From Asparagopsis taxiformis (taxonomy: Eukaryota > Rhodophyta > Florideophyceae > Bonnemaisoniales > Bonnemaisoniaceae): 64,000 nt of DNA. The notes under the pieces were generated by a model. That model saw nothing but the letters and a program-made list of their open reading frames with translations, ran no database searches and had not been told where the DNA came from. The stretch is from the NCBI GenBank assembly GCA_030407315.1, contig JALQPE010000064.1, forward strand, positions 43,451 through 107,450. Reading direction: 5' to 3'. Shown in pieces: positions 1 through 10,503 of the stretch; within the stretch, counting starts at the first letter, position 1, and each line of letters opens with the position of its first letter. The translations under genes were made by a program, and so were the position numbers.

Positions 1-632
1 TTTTACGAATTTCCTTTTATTTTCCCCTTCTGGGGTTTTAATGACGAAAGTATTTTCCCAAATTATTCCCTTTTGCGTGCGAGCTCGCGGCCGGCGGCGG
101 CCGTGCAAGGACAGTCTGTCATGATGAGTTAGCTATTAGTGTTCGCGACGCCATGCACCCTACCAATAAACAGCCAGCACATTCGAAGCTACGAGTTAAT
201 TAACTCGTGCGCTAGACGCTTAAGCGTCTAGCGCGTCGCGAGGGCCGACTGCGTTACGACGTTAGGTGCGGATTGCTCACAATCACCGACGTACGTGCGC
301 GCGTTGCATATATCGACCGTTGAATTGCGCCGCGCCGAATTAAAGCTCGTTGTATCGCATACTACTAGGCCAGGGATTTACGACCCCTGCGTAGATCTCG
401 TTGTGCTCGAGTTTACTCAGTGACCTCCCCCTGAGATCACGGCTTGCGCCGGCCCGCAAATCCCGTGTTGCGATCGACCCCTGTGCGTTTTCGCCGTTGT
501 GACGCTCGAACGCTGCCGCGACCGCAGGATACGCGAAACACAATTTCGATACCACTATCCGGTTACTCAACCCCCTAGCCTGGCATGCGATTCTAGAACT
601 CCCCCTAGCGACTTCCATCCCGGATGGTCCGA
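1..632 (+). repeat. Solo LTR of family Ty3-B, left edge cut by the window
   Basis: The stretch aligns by eye along its whole length with 38608-39214, the 5' LTR of the Ty3-B element. Shared blocks include GGCCAGGGATTTACGACC (near 368 and near 38950) and CTCGAGTTTACTC. Its last bases match the LTR 3' end, but the primer-binding site TGGTCTCTCGAC that follows the LTR at 39217 is absent here. Ty3-A sequence starts instead. It is therefore a solo or truncated LTR whose first few bases lie before the window. Confidence 0.75.
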
Positions 633-1206
633 CGTACTGTTCTTCCGCAGGCGTCCGCTACATCTGTTACATTAAGCTTCTACTAGGTAAGACGCTCTCT
701 TACACTCCCTTCTTATGCATAATCCCTTTTGATGATTCACCCTTTGTTCTACACATGCATTACAATTCTAGATCTTTCTATTCATTACTCGCTACTCTAC
801 TCAATACGATTCATTTCCTTGCTATGTCGGAACCAATTACCCACTAAAGATGGTCCCGCTGTATCGCCCTTCGCTTTCGGTCTTTTTCACACTTCTTCTT
901 GTGTCGGCGTTGAGCGCACTTGTCCTCCGTAGACAACCCCAACCGTTGGACGCGCCGAAGACCATCGAATGCCAAGAAATCGGACGACTTACTGGTGCTA
1001 CAACACAGGAAGAAAGCCCAAGACTCCAAGCGCATAACAAATGCTTCGGAGGAGTCGTAGATTAGGCCAGGTGGAACTCACGCATCAATGCAGATCGCGT
1101 TTTTCAATCCGTCTCGACTCCAGATTTTGCGTCAAATATATATCGGGTTCCCCCGAAAGTTTCTCCCGCAACCATGTCCATGGCCTCTTGCGGAAGTCGT
1201 GGGCCC

Positions 1207-2430
1207 CTAGGTCGAGATGAGGGTTGCTTCCTGGGATAAAGAAACTGTCGAGAGAGCGCGATCATCGATGGCCTTCGACACCGACCTGAAGTCCACGACG
1301 CTAGGATGATAGCCTCGGACGAGGCGCTCTTCTTCATCCCTGGCCAGCTCCCGACGGAAGAACTGATCGACCGCGTCAAAATCACACACAAGTGCAATTC
1401 CACAGGCGGCCGCAGCCCGCAGGAAATTGTTAGTGAAGTCCTGCACCGGCACCAATAAGCAGTTCCACGTAGCACCCACGAAGAATTCGAGCTCTTCGGG
1501 GGAATGAACGCGAGCCATGGAGACTTTGATCCGCTTCTTCTTGCCGAGGTGCTTCGAACACCAGGCGTCGATGCCGGAAATTAAACTCTCTCGCGAGGGT
1601 TGACCGCTCCCTCCGGTCACAGGAGAGGAATTATACTGCTCCTGGAGTGTTACATCGCGCTCTCCCGGTTCGGAAACCCGACGGAAGACCATCGTGTATA
1701 GGTCGATATGATGGCAGGTACGCTCCCCTTCAGTGGAGGCGTAGAAACAACCCTCAATCTCTCCGTTGTCACCGACCTTCGACAGCCAGATCTTTTTAAT
1801 GATCCAGTCAGTATCGTTGGGGCATTCAGCGTACACTCCGGTATCACCGTGTGACTCGGTGAGACCGAGACGGCAGGCCATCTTCGCTGTGAGGATGGAG
1901 AAAGCGGGGTCGGAAGCGGATACGACGACATGCGGCCCTAAGAGGAACCTCAACTCCCTAGCTATTACCTGGCATGGATCGCGGCGGTTATGGTCGAAAT
2001 CGACGACAAAACGACCGCGATGGTCGACAGAACGGCGGAAGTTGTGGACGTCTTCTCGTCCGAACCAACGGAAGAGGTTCTCGCGAGTCCCCCGACGGGA
2101 TTTATCGTCGAAATTGGCCTCGTTCGGCCGTCTAGGGGCGGATTCCCCCGGAGATAGTAGATTTCCCGGATACCCTAACGGCGGAAGGTTCCAGGCGCCA
2201 TTGGAGGCTCTCGTATAGAAATCTGAGCTGCCCGAACGACAAGCTCGCGGCGCGGAGCAGTCCCCCCGATCGACTTCTGCGCGCTCTGTTTCGTCTGAGC
2301 CATCCCAATGGATCACCCTCCAGGTACCAAAAGGCCTAAGTAAGCTAGCTTTCAACAAAGGAATGACCTCGACTACGCAGGGTGCTCTGAGAGAAGACCG
2401 AAGGGAAGGCGAGAGGTGAGATGACTGCAA
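1207..2430 (-). CDS. Antisense gene of Ty3-A, uninterrupted copy (about 407 aa), function unknown
   Basis: This is a long open frame running opposite to the pol sense of its element and lying between the pol end and the 3' LTR. I recognise no named domain. A collinear block matches the antisense proteins of Ty3-C and Ty3-B: SLISGID at about residues 282-288, PEEL at 311-314, ATW at 320-322 and VPVQD at 327-331. A second copy at 6062-7365 shows the protein sequence is conserved (for example FDDKS, RWFGRED, RGRFVVDF). The frame opens at 2466 but has no ATG before about residue 184; the listed start is TTG. The true start may therefore be in an upstream exon, or the copy may be inactive. Compared with copy 2, the end is cut short by a TAG after EATLIST. 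Expression from the 3' LTR side is inferred. Confidence 0.6.
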   Translation of the reverse strand: MQSSHLSPSLRSSLRAPCVVEVIPLLKASLLRPFGTWRVIHWDGSDETERAEVDRGDCSAPRACRSGSSDFYTRASNGAWNLPPLGYPGNLLSPGESAPRRPNEANFDDKSRRGTRENLFRWFGREDVHNFRRSVDHRGRFVVDFDHNRRDPCQVIARELRFLLGPHVVVSASDPAFSILTAKMACRLGLTESHGDTGVYAECPNDTDWIIKKIWLSKVGDNGEIEGCFYASTEGERTCHHIDLYTMVFRRVSEPGERDVTLQEQYNSSPVTGGSGQPSRESLISGIDAWCSKHLGKKKRIKVSMARVHSPEELEFFVGATWNCLLVPVQDFTNNFLRAAAACGIALVCDFDAVDQFFRRELARDEEERLVRGYHPSVVDFRSVSKAIDDRALSTVSLSQEATLIST

Positions 2431-2437
2431 GCGGACG

Positions 2438-2507
2438 TTTACTGTAAAGTATCGAGCTACAGTGAGCTAAGAACTATTTTATAGTGCTTACAATACTTAC
2501 AGTAATG
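2438..2507 (-). promoter_or_regulatory. ACTGTA/TACAGT motif array upstream of the Ty3-A antisense gene
   Basis: The region directly upstream of the antisense gene holds several ACTGTA or TACAGT-like words (2440-2445, 2458-2463, 2498-2503 and degenerate ones between). The inverted copy 2 holds the same array at 5964-6031. Conservation at the same place in both copies suggests a promoter or enhancer for the antisense gene. This is an inference from position and repetition only. Confidence 0.4.
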
Positions 2508-2635
2508 ATGAGGTCGACGGAAGAAGAGGGTCTGGAATCCAGGCCGACGCGAAGGGACCACCTTCTTTTATACCGAACATGGCCCCGAACGTGCGAGATT
2601 AGACATCCTCGGTGCCTCAGTTTGGTCGGGGGTCG

Positions 2636-2860
2636 TGTAGGCATGACTTTTCCGAGAAAAATGCAACCGGTAATTTCTACAATAATTTTATTATAGGGTC
2701 AGATGGACGTCTGGAAAGTTCCAGGCTTCCAACCGGCTAAAGCTAAATGCAGCTCCCAGCGGCCGAAGAACAACCTAAGCAGAGTAGCTAGACCTAGTAA
2801 AATATATCTTCTTACCGTTCTACTATTCTACTGCTTTCCCCTCACCAACTGCCACGTACA
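2636..2860 (+). repeat. 3' LTR of Ty3-A copy 1
   Basis: It begins TGTAGGCATGAC after a G-rich tract (GGTCGGGGGTCG) and ends CCACGTACA. The inverted partner at 5605-5832 begins TGTGGAAATGAC after GGTCGGGGGGTCA and ends CCACGTACA. The TG...CA ends, the preceding polypurine-like tract and near equal length (225 and 228 bp) support an LTR call. Confidence 0.65.
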
Positions 2861-5604
2861 AAACCATTCATCAAATAGAGCTAAGAAAAAATGTAGTCAA
2901 CTGTCAAACTCCTTGAACCGAATGTTTTGTCAATCTCAGCCAAACTAAGAATAGTACATTTCTTTGATTTTATGCCATGAAATTTTGCTATTATGTATTG
3001 GTTTAATAAATATCCATGGTCTTGAAGAATAGCTCAGAGGATTCCGAATGACAAAATCTATTTTGGAAATAATTCGGTCTTTGCACAAAGGCTCGATACC
3101 TGCGCAAAGACCTAGGATTTAATTCAATGGTCCACATATTTCATTTGTTGGTAGCAGTTTCATGTTACAACACTTCACTTGTATTGTCTAGTCTGTCCAC
3201 ATCAATATTGTTCAAGCCCTCCTTTGTAGAGTAAACAAGTGGGATGTGGAAAGACTATGAAAAGCTACACTCAACCTGAGAGTTTGAGGGTAACTTTTGA
3301 GATGGAGTTCGAAGAGTAGAGAGCCTCTAATCCTCAACCTCCATCGCCTCGACACACTAAGGCTGCTACTGACATTCTGTAGCAGAAGGTTACAATTGTA
3401 ACTTTAAGGTACAATCTCTTTTTCAAAGTTATGGGCCCAAATACCAACGACCTACGTGTCAGAAAAACTCAGTCTGAAATAGTAATTTCCAATAAATTTT
3501 CCAAATGTTTTGATTTTCAGAAAAGTATTCGACACGTGTAGGGATAGGGTTGCCTTCTCAGGAGGCGAGCGCAGTTACCCGAAGAGGGCGGAGATTAATT
3601 ACCGATCGCGGGGCTCGAGGGGTGTGGCTGTAAATCGCGACCGGGGCACGCGCAGGGCGGGGGATTGCCAAGGGAAGTGCTTTACTGACGCTTAAGGGAT
3701 GAATTGATTGTGATCATGGGATCGAATTCCCAGGAACCGGTTTGGTATCGCTGCTTATATACCTATCAACTGGCGAGGAAAATTCCTCCACCAGGTGTAG
3801 AGCTAATTTGTGCGGCGGCGGCGGTGGTAGATCCAATAAAGCAAATATAATTTCTAGCTAATTATTTGATCAAATAATTTGTCGTAGCGAAGAATTACAG
3901 TAGCTAGTCTGTAAAGAATGACACTACGCACGGGTCCTCAATTTACATGGGACACCAGACTGTTCCATGGACGGATGGGAAGGGAAACTAAGACGATCAT
4001 TCCAGACTGGGAAAATATCGAAGACATTTCACAGTGAGATGCCAGAAGGCCATGGAAATAAGATAATACCTGGGTTACAAGGGATCATGCTACAGTTGCG
4101 TCTATATGGAAGTTCATGATTTTTATGCATGGGAATTGACTCTGATGTTATTGAAAGAAACAAAAGACCCGATGAAAACTTGGTATGACTCAAAAATGTG
4201 ATGTACTTACAGTTGTAAGTGAGATTTATACAAACTCTGGGGAACTCTTGAACTCTTGAATATTGAGAAAAAGTCGTTTAGAATGAACTTCGAAAAGCAT
4301 TTAAGCTAAAAAAGTGAAGTGTAACTCCAATACGACCACTAAAAAGCTCTCTGAATCAATAGTTTCATTAATACTATCCTCTTACTCGGTTGTGGACAGC
4401 AATCAGAAGATCTCCATGTTTGTCTCTTCTGCTCCCCGTGACAGTAGGTTGACAGTATCAAGCAATACTGATGACTTCCAAATGGCGCAGTCTTATGAGT
4501 CGATTGGATCAGTTATCAAGATATATGATATCTCGAAATGGAAGCACAATGACGCGCAGTTACATTCTCATACTTAAATCATGCCGAAACTAAAGAAGAA
4601 GATCAGTGCAGCAGAGCTAGCTGACCTCAAGTCTAAAAGCCGCGGCCGCAACTGGAAATAGATGGGATATTGGGCGATGGACCTTTCAACCGCTTCAGCT
4701 GATGCCTCTTCTGGCAAGTGAACATATCATCACAGGATAAGCAGAAATAGAGAATTTTACTCTAAAAATACCGTATCGTACCGCAGAATAAATCTTCATA
4801 TTCTAGTGGAACGCCCATCCGCAACGTTCAGATAAGCCCAATAAAAATGAATAAAATTATGGGCTGCTACCTCTACAGCGATTTGATTTGATTGTACAGT
4901 ATTCAGGAACCAGCTGAACTATTATTTAGCCGTAAGGAGACGTCCGAACCATCTACGGAATGACACGTAGGGATGAAAAAGAAACAGGTTTATATATGAG
5001 CAGGACAGCGTGTGGAATAGAACGTACCAAGTCACAGAGTCACAGAAGGCTTCCGTGACTCCGTAACATATCCGACAATACCTACATACAGCTGTATGTA
5101 GGTATTGTTGGGTACGGGTTGCACCGTGGCTACGAGATTTTGTGAAAGGTGCTGAGCGTCGCGTAGAATTAAACCATGAAGTAGAATGGGCTCGCTATGA
5201 CTGCCAGTGCTCTGGAACCAGCCTTCAAAAATACTCGCTGAAAGAGTGGTTACTGCTGTATGGTTTTTTAGCGTATCTAATTTGCACGCGGAGTAGACGC
5301 TAAGGCGCAACAATATCAAATGGGAAAAATCGATTTTTTTGAGCTAACTTGAAGTAAAAAATGAGCAACTACTTCCAAAATTATTTTCCTTTGTTACGTG
5401 CCATCGGTCGTCATATAGGCAGGCGATGGCACAAAAATGTAAAGGGTTTTTGAACGACTTTTTTTAGTAAAATCTGGACTAAATTTTTTAACTGCAGGTA
5501 TTCGACGAAAAATAAAATAAAAGTCTTGAAAAAAAAGATCCTTTCATTGGGACGTACCAGCTACAATATTGTTACTTTGAGTTAGTTTAAGGAATTGCCC
5601 CTGT
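2861..5604. other. Spacer between the two convergent Ty3-A ends; no gene recognised
   Basis: The stretch is AT-rich and I see no protein family in it. There is a short GC-rich island at about 3535-3690. A small open frame at 4314-4577 (87 aa, Ser/Thr-rich) has no recognisable feature and is probably chance. A strong palindrome lies at 5075-5108. Confidence 0.5.
5075..5108. repeat. 34-bp perfect palindrome
   Basis: The left half ACAATACCTACATACAG (5075-5091) is followed at once by its exact reverse complement (5092-5108). The pairing goes on outward after one mismatch (CC at 5072-5073 with GG at 5110-5111). A second imperfect hairpin of AGTCAC...GTGACT type lies just to the left, at about 5036-5058. 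Confidence 0.85.
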
Positions 5605-5832
5605 TGTACGTGGACACGGAGGAGGAGTAAAAGTGGTGTAAATATAGAAACGTAGAAGAGATAGATTTTTCTAAGTCTAGCTGGCTTCTCTAGGTTATTC
5701 CGCCACCGCTCGGAGCTGCATTTTACTACCAGCGGTTGGACATCTAGAACTTTCCAGGCGCCCATCTAACCCTAAATTAAAATTCTGGTAGAAATTACCT
5801 GTAGAATTTTTCTAGTAAAAGTCATTTCCACA
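5605..5832 (-). repeat. 3' LTR of Ty3-A copy 2
   Basis: On the minus strand it starts TGTGGAAATGAC at 5832 after a GGTCGGGGGGTCA tract and ends CCACGTACA at 5605. It is the inverted partner of 2636-2860. Confidence 0.65.
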
Positions 5833-5963
5833 TGACCCCCCGACCAGACCGAGGCGCCGAGGAGGTCTAATTTCGCAGGTTCTGGGTCTTGTTCGGTATG
5901 AAAATCCGGTGGTCTCTTCGGGTGGGTCTGGATTCCAGACCTTCTTCCACCGCTGACCTCGGC

Positions 5964-6031
5964 CTTACTGTAAGTACTGTAAGTACTCTACAGTAGTTCG
6001 TAGCTTACTGTAGCTCGGTACTTTACAGTAA
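5964..6031 (+). promoter_or_regulatory. ACTGTA/TACAGT motif array upstream of the antisense gene, copy 2
   Basis: The stretch contains ACTGTA or TACAGT words in quick succession (5967, 5976, 5989, 6007 and 6023 by eye), partly as the tandem TACTGTAAG. The matching array in copy 1 is at 2438-2507. A role in driving the antisense gene is inferred. Confidence 0.4.
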
Positions 6032-6061
6032 ACGTCCGCTTACGTCAACCCAACCTCTCGT

Positions 6062-7365
6062 CTTCTCTTCGGTCTTCTTTCTGAGCACCCTGCGTAGTTG
6101 CGGTCGCTCCTTTTGTTGAAAACTCGCTTACTTGGGCCTTTCGGTACCTGGCTGGTGATCCATTGGGATGGCCAAGACGAAACAGACCGCGGAGAAGTCG
6201 ACCGGGGGACTTCCCCGCGCCGGGAGTTAGCTGCTCGGGCGACGCGGATTCCTAGACGAGCTCCTCCCTTTGCTCCTGGCACCTACCGACGTGAGGGCGG
6301 CCCGGAGGTACGCTATCGCCCCGGGGAAGCCGTCCCCGAGCAGGTCAACGGGGTTAACTTCGACGACAAATCCCATCGGGGAATTCGCCAGAACCTCTTC
6401 CGCTGGTTCGGACGTGAAGACGTCCGGAACATCTGCCGTTCCGCCGACCACCGTGGTCGTTTCGTCGTCGACTTCGGCCGTAATCGTCGTGATCCGTGCC
6501 AAGTGACAGACAGGGAACTGGAGTTCCTCTTCGGGCCCCAGATCGTCGAATTTGCCTCCGATCCTGTCATCTCCATCCTTACCTCGGAGATGGCCTGCTG
6601 TCTCGGTCTCACTGAGTCCCACGGTGACACTGAGAGCTACGCCGAATGCATCAACTACACCGACTGGATCATCGAGAAGATCTGGCTGTCGAAGGGCGGT
6701 GACAACGGCGAAATGGAAGGTTCCTTCTACGCCTCCACCGAAGGGGAACGCGCTTGCCATCACATCGATCTGTATATTATGGTTTTCCGTCAGTTTTCCG
6801 AACAGCGGAGCGTGACGCGGCACTCCAGGAGCAGGATAATACCTCTTCTGTGACCCGAGAGAGTGGTCAACCTTCGTGGGTGAGTTTAATTTCCAGCATC
6901 GACGCGTGGTGTTATAAGAATCTTGGCAAGAAGAAACGGGTCAATGTCGCCATGGCTCGGGTTCCCTCCCCCGAAGCCTCCGAATTCTTCGTGGGGACCC
7001 CGCGGAACCGTCTTGTGGTACCAGTGCAGGACTTTACCAACAACTGCCTGCGTGCCGCGGCTGCCAATGGTAACGCTCTCGTGTGCGATTTTGACTCGGC
7101 CGATAGGTTCTTCTGTCGGGAACTGCCCCGGAATGAAGAAGAACGACTCGTTCGGGGTTATTTTGCTAGCACCGTGGACTTCGGCTCGGTCTCGAAAGCC
7201 ATCGCGGACCGTGCCCCCTCGACAGTGGTTCTATCTCGGGAGGCGACTCCCCATTTCGACCTGGGGCCCCGGGTTCCCGCACCAGGCAATGGACGTGGAT
7301 GCGGGATAAGCTGTCGCGAGAGCCCGGTGTGTATTTATTGCAGGTTTGGAATCGAGACAGGCTAA
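6062..7365 (+). pseudogene. Antisense gene of Ty3-A, copy 2, broken by frameshifts
   Basis: The protein matches the copy at 1207-2430 along its length (FDDKSHRG, RWFGREDV, RGRFVVDF, LTESHGDT, LISSIDAW, VPVQDF). Two frame breaks are visible. One is near 6108-6114, where a run of T is one base longer than in copy 1. The other is near 6800-6812, where one base is missing after the FRQFSEQ stretch. The second half continues in the frame ending at 7365. It runs past the place where copy 1 has a stop, so copy 2 keeps a longer C-terminus. As in copy 1, no ATG opens the frame. Confidence 0.65.
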
Positions 7366-7794
7366 AACACGCTATCTGGATTGATGCGTGAGCCCAAACC
7401 GGCCTGATCTTCGACTCCTAAAAAGCCTTTTTATGCGCTTGGAGTCGCGGGCATTCTTCCTGTGCTGCAGTACGAGCAAGTCGTCGGATTTCCAAGCGTT
7501 GGACGATCTCCGACGCGTCCGATGAGTGGGGTCGACTCCGGAAGAGAAGCTTGCGAAACGACAGCGCAAGAAGAATCGTGGGAAGGGTCGCCAAGCGCCG
7601 ATCGGAAGTGCGGGAGTCTTAGTAGACAATGGTTGGATAGGGAAAGTAATGGAATCGTATTGGGTAGAGTAGCGAGTAATGAGTAGAGAGATTGAGAATT
7701 GTAATGCATACGTAGAACAAGAAGTGAATCAATAATAGGGATTATGCATAGAAAGGAATGCGAGAGAAGGGTTTCCCTATTGGAAACTTAATGT

Positions 7795-8463
7795 AGTAGA
7801 TGTAGCGGACGCTAAGGAGGAGCAATAGGCGTTGGGCATGAATGGGGCGGCGCGATACCTTCGCTTGTTCAGAGGCGAGTAGGTACCGGGAGTGGCTAGA
7901 GTGGGTGACCTTAAACGGTCCGTACCACTTAGTTTCGAACAGCGACAACTTCGTCGTTCCGAAAGCCTTCCCCTTCGCTACCCTTCGCCTACCTCGAACC
8001 GTCGCTCAGGTAGATGGGCTCGAGCTTGGGTATTGCGCAGATGCATTTTTACACTGCCCGCCCGTTGCGACTGGAGAGCAAACATCTCAAAAAGTCGGGA
8101 TTGAGGATCCAGCGGACGGTCCAGAAGCGGTGACGGGTCGTGTGCGACCACCCTCCGTACCACTCCGTACATCAGTTCGAAGGGTGAGGCTCCGCCTGCC
8201 ATGCAACGACGGCGGTAACCGTAGAGCACGTGCGGGAGTAGGGTGCCCCATTCGACTGAGTCCCTTCCTTTAACTTTGGCTAAGGACCTCTTGATGGTTC
8301 CTACCATCCGCTCTGTTCGCCCATTAGACATGGGGGAGTATTCGAGCACTGTCTTCTAGTTGATTCCGTTCCTCTTCATGAAATTCGCGAGTGTCGCTGC
8401 TGTGAAACACCCCGCGTTGTCGGAGACAATGGTAGTCAGGGGACCGAACGAGTAGATGATCTC
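7795..8463 (-). pseudogene. Ty3-A integrase, C-terminal half
   Basis: On the minus strand the frame enters from the Copia-1 insertion site. It shows VSDNAGCF (second catalytic Asp), an in-frame TAG where Trp is likely (after GIN), then YSPMSNGRTERM (catalytic Glu) and the downstream helix region (LLPHVLYGYR, SPFELMYG). A KWYGPFKVT stretch typical of the GPF/Y module of Ty3 integrases follows in another frame. The first half of integrase lies at 13235-13550. Confidence 0.75.
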
Positions 8464-8586
8464 AGTCAGGATATCAACTCAAGACAGCTGTCCCAAGCTG
8501 TCCATCCGCCGGCGACAGAGAATAGAAAAGTATATAAAGACAAACAAAATGAAGTAAAGAAGAGGTAAGGGACAACCGTTCTAACA
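8464..8586 (+). repeat. Copia-1 5' LTR (123 bp, shortened)
   Basis: It matches 13112-13234 with three substitutions and no indels. It ends TTCTAACA. A TATATAAAG box lies at 8531-8539. It begins AGTCAGG directly after the target duplication, while the 3' LTR extends about 51 bp further upstream to a TGTCAGG start. The 5' LTR therefore seems to have lost the interval between two copies of a GTCAGGATATCAACTCA repeat. Confidence 0.85.
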
Positions 8587-8600
8587 GGTTATCGGTCCCC
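8587..8600 (+). other. Copia-1 primer-binding site, half-tRNA type
   Basis: GGTTATCGGTCCCC follows the LTR directly. It resembles the Drosophila copia site GGTTATGGGCCCAG, which pairs with the anticodon-loop end of the initiator tRNA-Met 5' half. Copia-2 has the better match GGTTATGGACCC. The assignment rests on remembered copia biology and is inferred here. Confidence 0.5.
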
Positions 8601-8635
8601 ACCGCTCCACTGCCCACGAGTGCGCCAATTCCAAT

Positions 8636-9316
8636 ATGGACAACACACACCTGCCCAAACTCCAGATCGAACATTACTCATACTGGCACCGCATTCTACG
8701 CGTTACAGCTGCAAATCTCGAGCTCGAAAGACATCTAAACCCAACAACTGTGGCACCGACTGACCCAGCAGAGTTTGCCACCTTCAAACGCAACCAAGAG
8801 CGTCTTTCTCTCCTCATTTTATCCAGAATTCCACCACGAATCATCGCGCGTTTAACATCTGACCACCTCGACCTCACACCATCTCTCCTCATTCAACTGA
8901 TCCACAACCAAGTCCAGTCCCTCACTGAAGCAGATCACTCCCTCCTGGAGCTCACTGCCCGCCAAATCATGCTCCCACCTGAGGGCGACATCGAGCAATA
9001 CCTATCTGATCACAAAGCCATGCGCAGCAAAATGATCAACGCGGACTACCCGCGCATTACAGCGGAAGCCACAACTATCCAATTCATGATTGATGGAATA
9101 CGCTCACATCCGGACTTCCAGCTCACATACGCCATCCTTATGCACAGCCCACCAGCCAAAATCAATGAATTGACAGTTCTGCTCCGACGTGCTCAAGCAG
9201 CACTGATCATGAACCAACAGACGAATCCTCAATTCCACACCCGCCACTTCCACGCGACCTTCCCTACTCCCCCACGCTGGCGCCAGCACCGCTATCCTCA
9301 CAAACGAAACCAATGA
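8636..9316 (+). CDS. Copia-1 Gag (226 aa)
   Basis: The first open frame after the LTR, 50 bp downstream of the primer-binding site, starts with an ATG. The protein is helical and has the general composition of copia Gag (for example FATFKRNQERLSLLILSRIP followed later by TIQFMIDGIRSHPDFQ). It would form the particle shell. The frame stops just before the zinc-knuckle region, so the nucleocapsid part is separated by a frameshift at about 9316-9330. No LTR-promoted downstream frame is intact, so this copy is unlikely to be active. Confidence 0.7.
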   Translation: MDNTHLPKLQIEHYSYWHRILRVTAANLELERHLNPTTVAPTDPAEFATFKRNQERLSLLILSRIPPRIIARLTSDHLDLTPSLLIQLIHNQVQSLTEADHSLLELTARQIMLPPEGDIEQYLSDHKAMRSKMINADYPRITAEATTIQFMIDGIRSHPDFQLTYAILMHSPPAKINELTVLLRRAQAALIMNQQTNPQFHTRHFHATFPTPPRWRQHRYPHKRNQ

Positions 9317-10503
9317 ATGGTGCTCCATCCACAACACTCATACCACTCCAACAAAGACTGCCGACTCAAAAAAGGATCCTCCAAGAAGCACGCCAACGAT
9401 GCTCACGCAGACCCCCACTCTGTCCCTCCCATCCACTTGCCACACGCCCCATCCATATCACCCGCAAATGACAAAAGTACGTTCTACATACTCGATTCCG
9501 GAGCCCACCCTTCCGACATCTCCCACCCATTTCCCGGAATGAAACCAACCAAAAAACCCTATTTACCACAACAGCTTCTAACACTACGCACCAGATCGCT
9601 CACTCTGGCCGCCTACAGATTCCCTCCCGGACAATCAACCTCACGATCCCTGATGTCATCATTAGCCCCGGTATTTCCAACGACCTCATCACCGTACACT
9701 CCCTCACCAAATCTTATGGCAATATCACCTTCACCCCTTCCCATGCCTACCTCCACCAACACCATGGCTCCAGCTATCACCAGATCGCGTCTTTTCAAAA
9801 TGGTTTATACCTCATTGACAATAAACCAATGATGCCCACCTCAGGCAGCCCCTCCTGTTACACCGCTCGCGCCGACCTGCCTCGCAGTCCACCTACATCC
9901 ACCCGCACTAACAGCGCATACACAGCTTCCTCGTCATTCCGGCCTACTCAACGCGGACACCGTACTTCAACCCCATCGGACGCACCTGTACGTAACGCCA
10001 GGAGCCAGAAGCGCCCCATCCTATGGGACAGACCATGGCGCAAACAGTGCAAACCACCCACAAAAACCAAGAGTGCCTTTCAAGCTCCTCCCACAGCATA
10101 CAGGCCCCCAACCACCAAAAACTCCAACAAATCCACCCCAGCCCATCAGAAAACCCAAGCAAAGTATATATCCTCCCCCCATCCGAATACATCCCAAGCA
10201 ATGCTCACCCCATCTGCGCCAGTCCAAACCACCATCAACAACACCACAACCCGCACGGCAGCGACGCCTCCTCCTAAGCCTGCCGCACTACCTCCCTTAT
10301 TTTAGCCAACAAGCACCAAACATAACACCGACAAACGCACCATTTCTCGCAGTCCCAAATCCACACCATCAACAGTACGATCCACCGACCTCCGCATTAA
10401 TACCCGCAGCCCACAGCACCCACCATCATTCTGCGATTATTGCCTCCCCAATGCACGACCTTCACCTTCAGCTTGGACACGCCAGCCCCGCACCATCCGT
10501 ACC
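9317..10503 (+). pseudogene. Copia-1 nucleocapsid, protease and spacer remnants
   Basis: A degenerate zinc-knuckle-like stretch can be pieced together from two frames near 9320-9375 (WCSIH in one, HSNKDCRLKK in the other). It is followed by the protease active-site stretch YILDSGAHPS at about 9487-9517. After that the frame is lost. Proline- and threonine-rich spacer sequence runs to 10440, where a gag-pre-integrase motif (LQLGHASP) appears. Several frameshifts are present and no product is expected. Confidence 0.6.

Larger units (their letters stand above)
636..2860 (+). mobile_element. Ty3-A copy 1: 3' part only (post-pol region, antisense gene, 3' LTR)
   Basis: This segment is an inverted match to 5605-7835. 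Order on the plus strand is: a short non-coding stretch (636-1206) matching the reverse complement of 7390-7835; an antisense gene (1207-2430, minus); a conserved upstream region; a purine-rich tract around 2625-2633; and an LTR starting at 2636. The pol part is missing, cut off on the left where the Ty3-B LTR ends. Orientation was set from copy 2, where the same unit follows integrase. Copies 1 and 2 converge with their 3' LTRs facing each other across 2.7 kb. Confidence 0.7.

Noticed and set aside
636..7835. One DNA transposon with 2.2-kb terminal inverted repeats
   Set aside because: Each arm ends in an LTR with a purine tract, and the right arm continues directly from Ty3 integrase, so these are two convergent LTR-element ends.
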